Of a stretch of DNA of 64,000 bases, positions 12,966 to 22,817 are shown piece after piece. Under the pieces are notes generated by a model. The model was not told where the DNA came from and ran no database searches. It worked only from the letters and a program-made list of their open reading frames with translations. Each line of letters starts with the position of its first letter. Position 1 is the stretch's first letter. The stretch is from Epiperipatus broadwayi. Its lineage: Eukaryota > Onychophora > Udeonychophora > Euonychophora > Peripatidae. The stretch is taken from the NCBI GenBank assembly GCA_028023455.1, contig JAQFVV010012397.1:4856888-4920887 (forward strand), given 5' to 3'. The position numbers and the translations under genes were made by a program.

Positions 12966-12968
<3 letters not shown>

Positions 12969-12998
<30 letters not shown>
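12969..12998. repeat. (TA)n microsatellite
   Basis: About 30 bp of (TA)n at the right edge of the 2.5 kb segment. Confidence 0.95.
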
Positions 12999-13001
<3 letters not shown>

Positions 13002-13012
13002 TAAGAATGCAT

Positions 13013-14656
13013 GTAAACATTTATATATGGTTTTTATAGATACAGAAAAGATTTATTATGATAGAGTTAGTAAATGTGGGAAAGAATGGAGCTTTAGTGG
13101 ATGTTACTAAAAGTATGCATGAAAATAATTACTATACATATCAATTAGGAAATATAGAATCAGTTAAAGGTAAAAATGGAGTGGAATTAAGGCAAGAATG
13201 CCCTATGCCACCTACTTTGTTTTGATTATATTTGAGAGAAATGAAGAGAGCAATAGAAATATTAGGAAGAGGGGTAGTGATACCATTAATATGTGGAAAG
13301 GGAGTGTATACAGTATCAGGTTTTTTATTTGTGAATAATATTTTCTTGAGTGCAGAAACTAGGTAAGATATGGAAGTTATGCTGGAGTCATGCACAAAGG
13401 TAGATTAAAGAGATGGGGATTAAATTTAGTGAAGAAAAATCAAAAGTAATGGATGTAAATGCTGGGGAAAGAGAAAAGAATTTTTTTTTTATTGAGGGAT
13501 ATAAAGTTAAATGTGGTGAATATCTATAACTATTGGGAATTGTCTTAAGTAATCAGTGAAATTGCTTGGATGAATGGGAGAAAAAACTGATAAATGAAGC
13601 AAAGAAAAAAAGAGACTAATAAAAAAGTTGAAAGTGTTTTCATATAATAAATATGATATAGCTAGAATTGTATGGAAGAAAGTGGCAGTAGCAGGGTTAA
13701 CTTATGGTAACAATGTAATATGTGTCAATAAAGGGGTGTTAGATTACTTAGAAAAAGTACAAAGAAGGAAGACATGCATTAGATTCAAATGTATGTATGG
13801 ACTGCAAAAGAAGCAATTCAAGGAGGTTTTAATATGAGAGATGCAAAAAACAAAATAAATTTTTTTGGTAGATTGCAATTTATGGATAATAAGAGATTAG
13901 CCAAAATAGTGTTTAATTGGGTTATGAATAAAGGACAAGAAACAAGATGAGTGAAAAAAGGTTGTATGGTATGCTGAAAATTTGAATAAAGGCTTTATGT
14001 CAGTATACTTATACAAAAGGTGAGATGATTGTGTTAGGAGAATTGTTGAGTGTTAGAGTGGCAAAGAATGGGATAGAGGAATAGATGCATTAATAAATAA
14101 TAAGAAGTTGGAGAGATGGAGAAATAGTATGGATAGTAAAAAAAGTTTAAATATATATAAAATTAAACAGAATATTGGGTATGAGTTAATTTGTGATAAT
14201 AGCAAGGGGAGTTGTTTACTGTTTAAAGCTCAAACAGAACCTTGAGCAACAATAAAATATGTACCTAAGTGGAAAAATATGAATGACTTAGTCTGCAAGT
14301 TATATAAGAAAGGCATAGAAAATATTAGGCATCTGTTAATTAAATGCAAATGCCTACAAGAAGAATGGATGCAAATAATGAAGATGTGGGAGAATAAATA
14401 AAAAAAAAGTAATTGTACAAAAAGTGGGTTCTTGGTTTTTATGCTGGGTTTAAGAAAAGATAAGGTGGAATTAGATATAAAGGTCATAGAGTTGACAAAG
14501 ATTACATTGTGGAAATAGTATGGAACAGTATAGAAAAGAATATGAAAAAAACAGGGTGGGAAGGTAAGGTAGCTAACATATTTTTTTGGGAATAGTGGCT
14601 GAGAGATTCCTGACTCTGATATAGAAGAAGCCACAGTGCATCACATCACATCACAC

Positions 14657-14657
<1 letters not shown>
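13013..14657 (+). pseudogene. LINE remnant, 3' part (reverse transcriptase and C-terminus), family 1
   Basis: Reading frame by frame gives LINE reverse transcriptase landmarks in order. FIDTEKIYYDRVS near 13032 is domain A (compare FxDxEKAFDRV). VELRQECPMPPTLF at 13181 is domain B (compare GVRQGCPLSPLLF). FVNNI near 13327 is the decayed FADD box of domain C. The part from 13.4 to 14.6 kb matches the second copy at 29.4-30.7 kb (DEWEKKLINEAKKK, YNKYDIARIVWKK, MRDAKNK, the RRS-HSA-SHH end). The 3' end is a short TCACA tandem run at about 14637-14656, followed by (CA)n. Multiple stops and frameshifts make it non-functional. It continues the 9.39-10.42 kb endonuclease part across the 2.5 kb insertion. 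Confidence 0.78.

Positions 14658-14720
<63 letters not shown>
14658..14720. repeat. (CA)n(TA)n microsatellite
   Basis: (CA)n at about 14658-14687 passes into (TA)n to 14720, directly after the LINE 3' TCACA repeats. Confidence 0.95.
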
Positions 14721-14722
<2 letters not shown>

Positions 14723-14825
14723 TTGAAACCAACATTAAAGAAGATTTGTTTTACAATGAACTGTTAAAAATTGAGCTTTTCTTTATTTAAAAGGAAGTGT
14801 GGCTGAAGTAATATAGCTATGCGGC

Positions 14826-14865
14826 ATTTCAAATATATATATATATATATATATATATTTGAAAT
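14826..14865. repeat. (TA)-centred palindrome 1
   Basis: ATTTCAAA, then about 24 bp of (TA)n, then TTTGAAAT: perfect 8 bp arms around a TA tract. It lies just outside a second and longer palindrome at the edge of the LTR element. Confidence 0.85.
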
Positions 14866-14867
14866 AG

Positions 14868-14938
14868 AATATTAAACTTACTGGGTTAGAATATATATAT
14901 ATATATATATATATTCTAACCCAGTAAGTTTAATATTA
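14868..14938. repeat. (TA)-centred palindrome 2 at the left LTR edge
   Basis: AATATTAAACTTACTGGGTT (then AGAA), about 24 bp of (TA)n, and then the exact reverse complement, which is the first 24 bp of the left LTR copy. The outer arm is a perfect inverted copy of the LTR end, lying outside the element. Confidence 0.95.
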
Positions 14939-17900
14939 TTAGTTTAGTTTATTTGCACCCATGACACTAATTTTCAGGTTGTTGTTGAGGCAACCCAAAT
15001 AAAGCAACATATCCATTAATTTTCCAATATGATCCAAAATACTTTTCATATAATACAATTGTACATTCAATTCTCTTAAGCCATGCCACGATTGTAATAA
15101 CAACAATAATTGATCACTTATTAATTTAAAGAATAATTATAATAATATTAATCTCAGGGTTCTTTGTTTCATGTAAGGAAATGCTCCGCAGTATTGTGTT
15201 GTCGATATGACTGGCATTCTGGTCGGCTATAGGAAACATTTATTTTACTTAAATTCAATGTGTCTTCATCTCTCATATCAACTGCTATATTATTTAAAGA
15301 GATGATAATTCTATTCAATAATGACGTATAATTTTGAATAACACAGCCTTTTTTTTTTTTTTTAGAATCTCAGTCAGAATAATAAAAAGACAAGGGTGCT
15401 TTTTGTGTCCTTCCATCATCCATGACAACACAATAATATAACTAAGATTTATTACTTAGACAATTTAACTAAATGGGAATGGAATAATGTGCAACCAAAG
15501 TTAATGGTTTGGGAATAAATTCATTTTTTTTTTTTTTTTTTACACAAAGGTGAATGTTTAGTCTTAAGTTTTCAACTCCATAAATAATTATCATTAAACT
15601 AAAATATAATGACATATTCCGATCTGCTTAACTTTATTTATCTGGTATATTAAGTTTTTAAGAATTTGGAATGATTTCTGACTCAAGAAAAGGTTTTGCA
15701 AATATTGTGCAAACACTTATATTTAGCATATAAAAACAAAAAAATGAATCTACAACAAATTTTAACAAGACTATAATTTATTATTATCACAAAAAAAAAT
15801 ATATGAACATTTATTCAATAATCCCATAGTAATACAAAATATAAAATATAACTGACATTAATCTGTATACTCTTTTGGTTATGGACTAGAGGTTACTACT
15901 TCTCCTGTATGCAATCATATGGATTGATTAACTAAAAGTACATTTCATTACCAATACATTGTTTATTAAATTTTGGTAACCTTGTAGAAGCTTTTATTCA
16001 AAATTATTGATTAACTATTTTTTTTTTAAAATGATTAATCCAATCATATGCAATATGCAAAATATTAAATTTATTTCTAATACATTTACTTTATTTATGG
16101 TCTTTAATGGAATAACCTATTCTAATTATAGGCCAGTTATCAGAAGTTACACTTACCATCTTACATTTAACTTAATGCTAACTTAAGTTATGATACAAAT
16201 TTTATTCATACGTATAATTTTAAATATGAGTATTATTTAATTACTAACCAGAATTAAATATTGCATTTGAATATTCCTTCAGTAAATAAGCGTTTTAAAT
16301 TACACAATTTTAATTACTTTCCCCATTGATTTACTTGTCAAATACTAGCAATATTTAGCAGCACAATACAGATATTGATCTTAGTTACTAACACACTATT
16401 TATACTAAAGTGGATCTTGAGGAACTAACACCTCCAATATAACCTTTATCTTGCCCGAACTTTCAAAATTAAGCACAATAATCAACACCTTCCATGGTGG
16501 AGCTATCTTTATTTTCACATGAGAAATATGGAATAACCACGAAGGTCTGTAGAGTAATCTACTACATTAAAATATTTTGGTGGTTTCTTGCCTCTTACTT
16601 GGGCATACAACGAACACACACCAAATACAATCCTCTCCTGCGATTTAAACGAATGACGCATACTAAATGCTCGATAAATTCTTGATCGTCCTATCTATGA
16701 GAATCGATCACTTGGGCTATAAACATACCCGAACATTATATTTAAAATCTTCCTCTCATGGAAAACAAAGCTTTTGGGGAGATCATTTTTCATCCCACAA
16801 AATAAATACATTATAATTATTACCTATGCGAATATTAAGCATATACCAATGCTATATCTGGGCAGGATAACTAAATACACTGATTATAATAAACTTATGT
16901 TACCGTGTATACTTTGATCAACATCTGAAATCAATGGACATCATAGAATAAAAGTATAATAATTTTAATTTTAATAAAGGAACATTCAAAAATAGTTGGT
17001 AGCATACTATCTTAAACTAAATAAAGTGGATGTGTTATTTAAGAATAATTAGGAATAAATTCCTCAATTAATACAGTATAAATTCGTTTCAAAACTTTAA
17101 CAAGAAATATTTTGTTATAGCATTTTTTTTTTTTTTTTAGTTACTTCTGATAATTTTCAATAATTTATTTTACCCCTTAAATATCTAAATATTTTTCTTT
17201 TACGTATCTAACATACAAAATTTCTACCTACAATTGTACGTAATAATTAAAACATATTTTATAGATTTTTTCTTTCGTGTTAAATATCAACTTAACCTAT
17301 AATAATTATATTAAAACATACCTTTGTCATTACAAGGCTATTAAATATCACTTGACCATACAGACGTTAACCTATGTGATATAACAAAAAAATACATATC
17401 ATTTATAACTTAGTTGTAAACAATCATTAATTAACAAGTGCATATTCTCTCATTAGAAAATGTTTTTCTGTTGAGCAATTGGTCCAGGTGAAGAGCTTTA
17501 TCCAGTCATATTTCATGCAGTAAGTTTAAAAACAATAAATGCATGGTATTATTTCCTTTAAATAAAAGTTTTCTCTTATTTTGTGCGTTTAATAAATTAG
17601 GTAAAGAAAAATATAGCAGAATTGAAGATTAATTCTTACTTGAATGAAACTACTACAATTTTGGGATCCAAGAAAATAAAATATACATATTCTAACATAA
17701 CGAACAGTTGACGATAGACGATAAACATACACAATATTTTTTTTTTATTAACGATACGTATACTTATTAGCTAGCTTACTTATGGACGAAAATGCACAAT
17801 TTTCCGAGAGATTATTATGATAATAATTGCAGTCAATTTACGTGTACGGGAAGTTTTTAATAATTCCAACTGATTTATAATATAATATATCATTTATTTT

Positions 17901-19144
17901 ATCATTAAGTCACTAAGATATTTGGTTTTGTTCATACTTTATGAATTATAAATTTTTTTAACCGTAACTTCTCCGTAAGAATGCACGTATATAATTTTTT
18001 TCTTACATTTGCTTGAAGAAAGTCTTTCATTTTTTTTCTTTTTTTTTAAAAAAAATATACAAATGTATAGTTTAATATTATGATGATTATTATTATTTTT
18101 AGACAATTCTTGATGAATAAAAACATTTTTAACATAAGTAATTGCATTATTTGTAAAGGCAGATGAGATATTCAAAAAGAGCGCCAAAAATGTATCTAGT
18201 TAATCTTCCTTTGCTTCTCAACATTTTTTTTCAATTATTATTATTTTTTTTCTATACCAAGAAAATATTAACAAGTGATACTATCTTCCTTAATTTAGAC
18301 ATAATAACACTTTTCATGATTCCCTTAGTTAATTCTGTCATTTTTAACTTTAGCGTGAGACAATAAACTTTTAAGTATAAAAGGTCTTTAAATAGGTAGA
18401 AGGCAAAGAAAATCAGGATATCTTATCAAAAAAAATTTAGCCACACATTATATTATTAAAATTTTACTTTGATTACTTTTATTTCTGCAAAATAAAATGA
18501 AAAAATTGAGTTACCAAATTTCAGCACTGTTCCTTCCTTGAAAACTAAAAGCAGACTATCTTTTTTTTTTTTTTACTTTAGTGACCTCTTCCAGAAAAAT
18601 AATCATTTGATTATAACATAAACAAAAGAAAGGAAAAACTTATTACAATCATATAGTTTTCAGTATTATTTACCTGGATTACAAAGTAATTTGACAATAT
18701 AAAAAAAATAATAATAAATACATTAAATTAACAATCAGTGATGTATAATTCTTTAAACATTATTTTTTTTTCTTTTTTTTTTTTTTAATTTTTTTTTTTT
18801 TTTACAAAAGAAATTACCAGAAGTTATTGTGCTTTATGATAAGACACTCATCCACTCTCCCCTCTACCCATCCAAAATCAATTACTGTTTAGCTTTTATA
18901 CCATATTAATTTGCTCTAATTATTAATATCTCAATTAAATTAGTCATGTTCTCTCTTTAAAAATGACATTGAGTTATTAAATGTATTAGTTATTCACCCA
19001 AAACATGCAACAGTGAGTGAATAGCATACTTTATTAATCAATTATTACTATTGTTATTTTATCTTTTTATTTCTTTAAAGAATAGCATTGTTTTCCTGCA
19101 GAAATAATGCCAAGTAAACCCAGTGTCAATAACACTAGGTTACA
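14915..19144 (-). repeat. 3' LTR (left copy), 4230 bp
   Basis: Direct repeat of 22818-27078. On the element strand it begins TGTAACCTAGTG and ends CTGGGTTAGA, so the terminal inverted pair is TGTAACC/GGTTAGA and the usual final CA is GA in both LTRs. It is very AT-rich with many long T runs (near 15350, 15525, 16018, 17127, 18560 and 18767). Short open frames such as 17939-18187, 18163-18366 and 16494-16685 have no recognisable domain. I did not find a clear TATA-initiator pair. The length is far above the few hundred bases usual for Gypsy LTRs. Confidence 0.97.
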
Positions 19145-19155
19145 ATTCTCCCACC
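19145..19155 (-). promoter_or_regulatory. Putative polypurine tract
   Basis: On the element strand GGTGGGAGAAT lies immediately before the TGTAACC start of the 3' LTR. A purine tract in this position primes plus-strand DNA synthesis in LTR retroelements. The call rests on position and composition. Confidence 0.7.
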
Positions 19156-19269
19156 ATTATAATAAATAAAAAATAAAATAATATATGCATTTTTTTTAAC
19201 ACTTCTTATGGTATTACTAAGTTTATATCCTACTTCTTTCTTATAGTCAATAAATACAGTTTAAAGGAT

Positions 19270-20007
19270 TTAATTTTGCTTGGGATAGGGTAGTAAGCTT
19301 CGGGCATTATAGGTACCTCTTGTTCCATCAGGGGTTGAGACCAAAAAGGCATTCTCACCCACTTGTTTCACAATTTCATAGGGGCCTTCATAAAGATACA
19401 TGAATTTTCTAAACATATGTTTCCGGAGATTACTCACATGGGGAGTTCTAATTAAAACAAAATCATGGACTTTAAAAGGATGTGGACTGGTTTTGGAATA
19501 ACGAGTGCGTTTATCACCCATCTTTTTAAGGTTAATTCTGGACAGTGCTTGGTCATGTTCCACATTAATATTTTCCACTATTACAGGTAACAGTGTTTTG
19601 ATTAGTAAAGGTTCAGGTCTACCAAAGTGCAGCCGAATTGGAGACATCCTAGTAGTCTCATTAATAGTTATATTTATATAATTAATCACCTGTGGCAACT
19701 TATTGACCCACTGTTTGTGATCCCATTCCATATATACTCGGAACAACCTACTTATCTCACGCATGATTCTTTCACTTGGATTGGATTGGGGATTTCTAAT
19801 CGAGCACATGATATGTTGAATATTTTGCTTCTTACCCCACTTTTTCCATGTACCAGAAATGAATGCAGTAGCGTGGTCGGTAAGTATTGAAGCTGGTTTT
19901 CCTATTAATGGAATTTGATAAGTTTCCAAGCACTTAATAACATTTTTAGCATCTGTTTTTGGAACTGGGTAAGCAGAGACATATTTGGTAAAAACATCAT
20001 ACATCAC
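19270..20007 (-). pseudogene. Integrase core and C-terminal domain (fragment of pol)
   Basis: Integrase inserts retroelement DNA into the chromosome. This open frame of 245 codons starts inside the catalytic core. It shows the first acidic residue in MYDVFTKYVSAYPVP, the second in SILTDHATAF (about residue 44) and the glutamate in QSNPSERIMREI (about residue 79). The spacing is D-34-E by count, one shorter than the usual D-35-E, because SNPSER replaces SNGQVER. After the core, the stretch near residue 207 reads YLYEGPYEIVKQVGENAFLV, a GPY/F module typical of Gypsy and retroviral-type integrases. The N-terminal HHCC zinc-binding domain is absent, as are protease, RT and RNase H. Upstream in the same frame there is a stop about 15 codons before the first recognised residue, so no start codon belongs to it. 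It is a remnant left by a deletion, in a different frame from gag. Confidence 0.92.
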
Positions 20008-20122
20008 AAGAATAAATTTTTGATGGTTGAAAGGTCTATACTATTGATAATCCACATCATGCTGTTCCCCATATGTTTAAAAATAGGGCCCCGAAGTGAG
20101 GAATGTTCCTGCGAGGTCCTTT
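20008..20122 (-). other. Gag-integrase deletion junction
   Basis: About 115 bp separate the end of the gag frame from the integrase core frame. A normal Gypsy element would have protease, reverse transcriptase, RNase H and the integrase N-terminus here (several kilobases). Short in- and out-of-frame islands can be read, but no domain. Confidence 0.8.
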
Positions 20123-22240
20123 TTAATTTAATGCCCCGCTACTTTTACTACCTTTTATATTTTTCTTTGGTATTGTTGGGATACCACTAGTAGAAGGCTG
20201 ATTCTCATTCAGAATTCTACTCTTAACTGTTGGCCTACTGAGGTGGCTATTCTGTCTACCATAGGGATTGGTCCTATAATATCCTTTTTCTCTAACTAAC
20301 TTCCTCCTTCCCATAGGTGACCTATCTGCAAAATTGATATTACTCACCATCGGATGGGTGTCTCTATTTACCCTAATTCTATTATCAATATTCCTATCGC
20401 TGGTCTCTAATGAATCTAAAATTTCTACTACCTCTTCTATGGTATGTCTGTCAGCAGCAATCAAGATCTGCTCTATATGCCTCGGCAGATTATGGCAAAT
20501 TATTCACACAATTTGTGTCTCAGATAAAGGATAAGCTGTCAAGGTTTTCAATTTGATGGCCTGACTCCTGAAAAACTGAGTATAACTACTCTTATTTACA
20601 TGATATCTTTCCTGAGATATCTGATATCTCAGGTTATCTTGGCGGTCTTCTCCCCAAAAACTGGCTAACATAAGATATTTGAAGTCTCCATATGTTTCTG
20701 GTTTAATAAATAATGATTGCCACCAGTCTTTAGATGCTGCACACAAATGGTTAGCAGCAATAGCAATCTTTTCTATCTCAGATAAATGACATAAGGTGAA
20801 TAACTCCTCCAGATTCTGGAGATACTCGTGTGGATTCTCCAGATATTCACCTCTAAAAAATTTTATTTTTAAGAATTTTAAGGCCATGGAGCTATTACTT
20901 TCTGGCTCTAGCATGACTTTACTTCTAGCCTCATTTAATGGATCGTATATTGATTCTACTGGATTAATTACCGTATGTAACTCAGATATTACTTGGTTAT
21001 TATGACCATTATTTGTTTCCTTTACTTGATTTTCAGATAAACCTTTACTTTGAACAACTTTTTTACTTTTTGTAAAATTATCCCTATTATAGTCTATAGC
21101 TTGCATTCGACTCTCTAATTCTAACTTATAGTTCTGCCATTCACAGTCTATTCTCTTTGAACTATCTTTTAGGCCTACATTTAAGTGTTTAATCTGTTGT
21201 TCCAATTGGTTAATAGTTTCATCTTTATCTATCCCAAATTTATCTTCTAACCTTTGATAGACTTTACTCTCACACTGAGTCATTAATTCCCCTATTTCAT
21301 CTTGGAGATTATTATGTAATAGCTGTGCATTACTCTTTATTATATCATTAAAATTTTCTACTCTTCCCATAACTTGACTTAGCTCACTTTCTAGATTTTG
21401 ATTAATCTCACATTGGGTCAACTCTTGAGTTTCTAGTTTAGCTATTAATCTGGTAATCTGGCTCTGACATCCTTTCACTACATTGTCAGGTGCTAGAGTT
21501 ATATTTTTAACTTCCTCTTTCAAATTACTAACTTCACTTCTAGCACTGTCTAATTCTCCCTTAATAGATTCAACTCTATCCTGAACTTCTCTTTGAAATA
21601 CTACTGTTTCCTTTTGATAATTTCTTATTTCCTGTACTTCATTGTTTAATACAATATATTGACCTTTAAAATCCTGCTGGATAGCCTCAATCATATTTTC
21701 TGCCCTTTCAGAATTTGTTTCGATCTCTTTCCTTATTCTTATTTCCAGCTTTTCAGAGGCCAATTTTGATTCTTCTACATGATTTCTCAAATCTTCCCTT
21801 AAGTCCTTTATCTCCTGTACTTGATTTTGAGATGTCTCTTTGATCTCCTGCATTTGATTCTCTAATTTAATATTTGAGTTTTGTATCTGACTTTTCAATT
21901 CACTATTTGATTGTTCTAATTTACTATTTGAGTTTTGGATCTGACTTTTTAATTCTCTTTTTAATTCACTATTTGAGTTTTGTATCTGACTTTTCAATTC
22001 ACTATTTGATTTTTCTAATTTTTTTAAGAATTCCTCCAATGTATTTCCCATTAATTGATCTGGCTCATTTTCATGTTTTCCCTTTATTATTGTGGCTTCT
22101 TCTGGGTTAGCTATATCCAAATCTTCCCCTTCCTCTTTTACTTCTACACTAAAATATGGAGTCTGTGTATCAGGGGATTGTAACTCTTGGGATCCTCCCA
22201 AATCCTCAGAAATACTATGATTATCTTTGTTTTCACTCAT
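20123..22240 (-). pseudogene. Gag-like protein with long coiled coil and capsid-type region, one in-frame stop
   Basis: Gag builds the particle in which an LTR retrotransposon is reverse-transcribed. The frame opens at an ATG at 22240. Residues 1-60 are acidic. Residues from about 65 to 400 are a long coiled coil rich in E, K, Q, N and S, with tandem SELKSQIQNSN-type units near residues 75-125. From about residue 440 a capsid-like region follows, with KFLKIKFFRGEYLENPHEYL, then KDWWQSLFIKPETYGDFKYL, FWGEDRQDNLRYQIS and YTQFFRSQAIKLKTL. This pattern (F-G-x-P-x-Y/F-L, W...F, Q-LR) is familiar from Gypsy Gag. A TGA at 20504-20506 stops it after 578 codons. The same frame continues to a stop at 20123 (about 705 codons in all) with matching content (CHNLPRHIEQIL, then EEVVEILDSLE). 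No CCHC zinc knuckle is visible. Confidence 0.87.
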
Positions 22241-22797
22241 ATTAAAATTCTAACTCTTTTGGTATTTAACAGTACTGAAATATTAGCAATGAACTATTAA
22301 TAAATTTATCGATAAGAAATTATTGACAAGACATCCTGCCTCCATGCCTCTCCTACCAAAAACAATCTACACCAAAAACTATGCTCTGACATTTAATATC
22401 CCTAAAGCTCCAACATTAACTACTAAATATGTTTTTTTTTTTTTACATGCTTCTTGGTCCATATAAATCTCATTAGATATTATGTAATATAGCATAAGTG
22501 CCAATCACAAGACCAGACAAACAGATCATCATAAATGATAAAATCATTACAGTGTTTTATGGAATTGCCTACAGACCACAACATCATAAACTGACAACTT
22601 AATTATTTATTTTTCAGTGGCAAAAGATTAGATCATATAATAGATATTCACATAATATCTTATGGCTAAAACAATTCATTATTGGCAAATATTTTTAATC
22701 AATGAATAACTAATCCATTCAAGTGCAAACAATATTAATATTGACTTCTAGAAAAGTTTACTAAATTCCTCGTGGCCAGCTATAGCCATCGATGGTT
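22241..22797 (-). other. 5' untranslated leader of the LTR element
   Basis: About 560 bp lie between the primer-binding site and the gag ATG. The stretch is AT-rich with no open frame of note. This is where a packaging signal would be expected, but none is recognisable. Confidence 0.6.
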
Positions 22798-22815
22798 CCT
22801 GTAGTTGGGCGGCCA
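22798..22815 (-). promoter_or_regulatory. Putative primer-binding site
   Basis: TGGCCGCCCAACTACAGG on the element strand begins two bases after the 5' LTR. LTR elements place a sequence complementary to a tRNA 3' end (starting TGG) here. I could not assign a tRNA: the continuing sequence does not fit a normal T-arm. Confidence 0.55.
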
Positions 22816-22817
22816 TT

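Larger units (their letters stand above)
10463..12968. mobile_element. TA-flanked TG...CA segment, probable solo LTR (2.5 kb)
   Basis: The segment starts TGAAACAG right after (TA)n and ends CCGGTACA right before another (TA)n. It has a clearly higher and more CpG-containing base composition than its surroundings, especially 10.9-12.4 kb. TG...CA ends and TA target duplications are typical of LTR insertions. No gag or pol frame is present, so a solo LTR is the simplest reading. It lies between two parts of one LINE reverse transcriptase, which supports it being an insertion. The first 36 bases form a hairpin. The open frames at 10876-11190 (-) and 12137-12451 (+), 104 codons each, match nothing I recognise and are probably chance. 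A host promoter/CpG island is an alternative that the flanking LINE halves make less likely. Confidence 0.5.

Noticed and set aside
14637-14656. TCACA repeats as telomere-like sequence
   Set aside because: They are short and occur at the same position in both copies of the LINE family, so they are the LINE 3' end.
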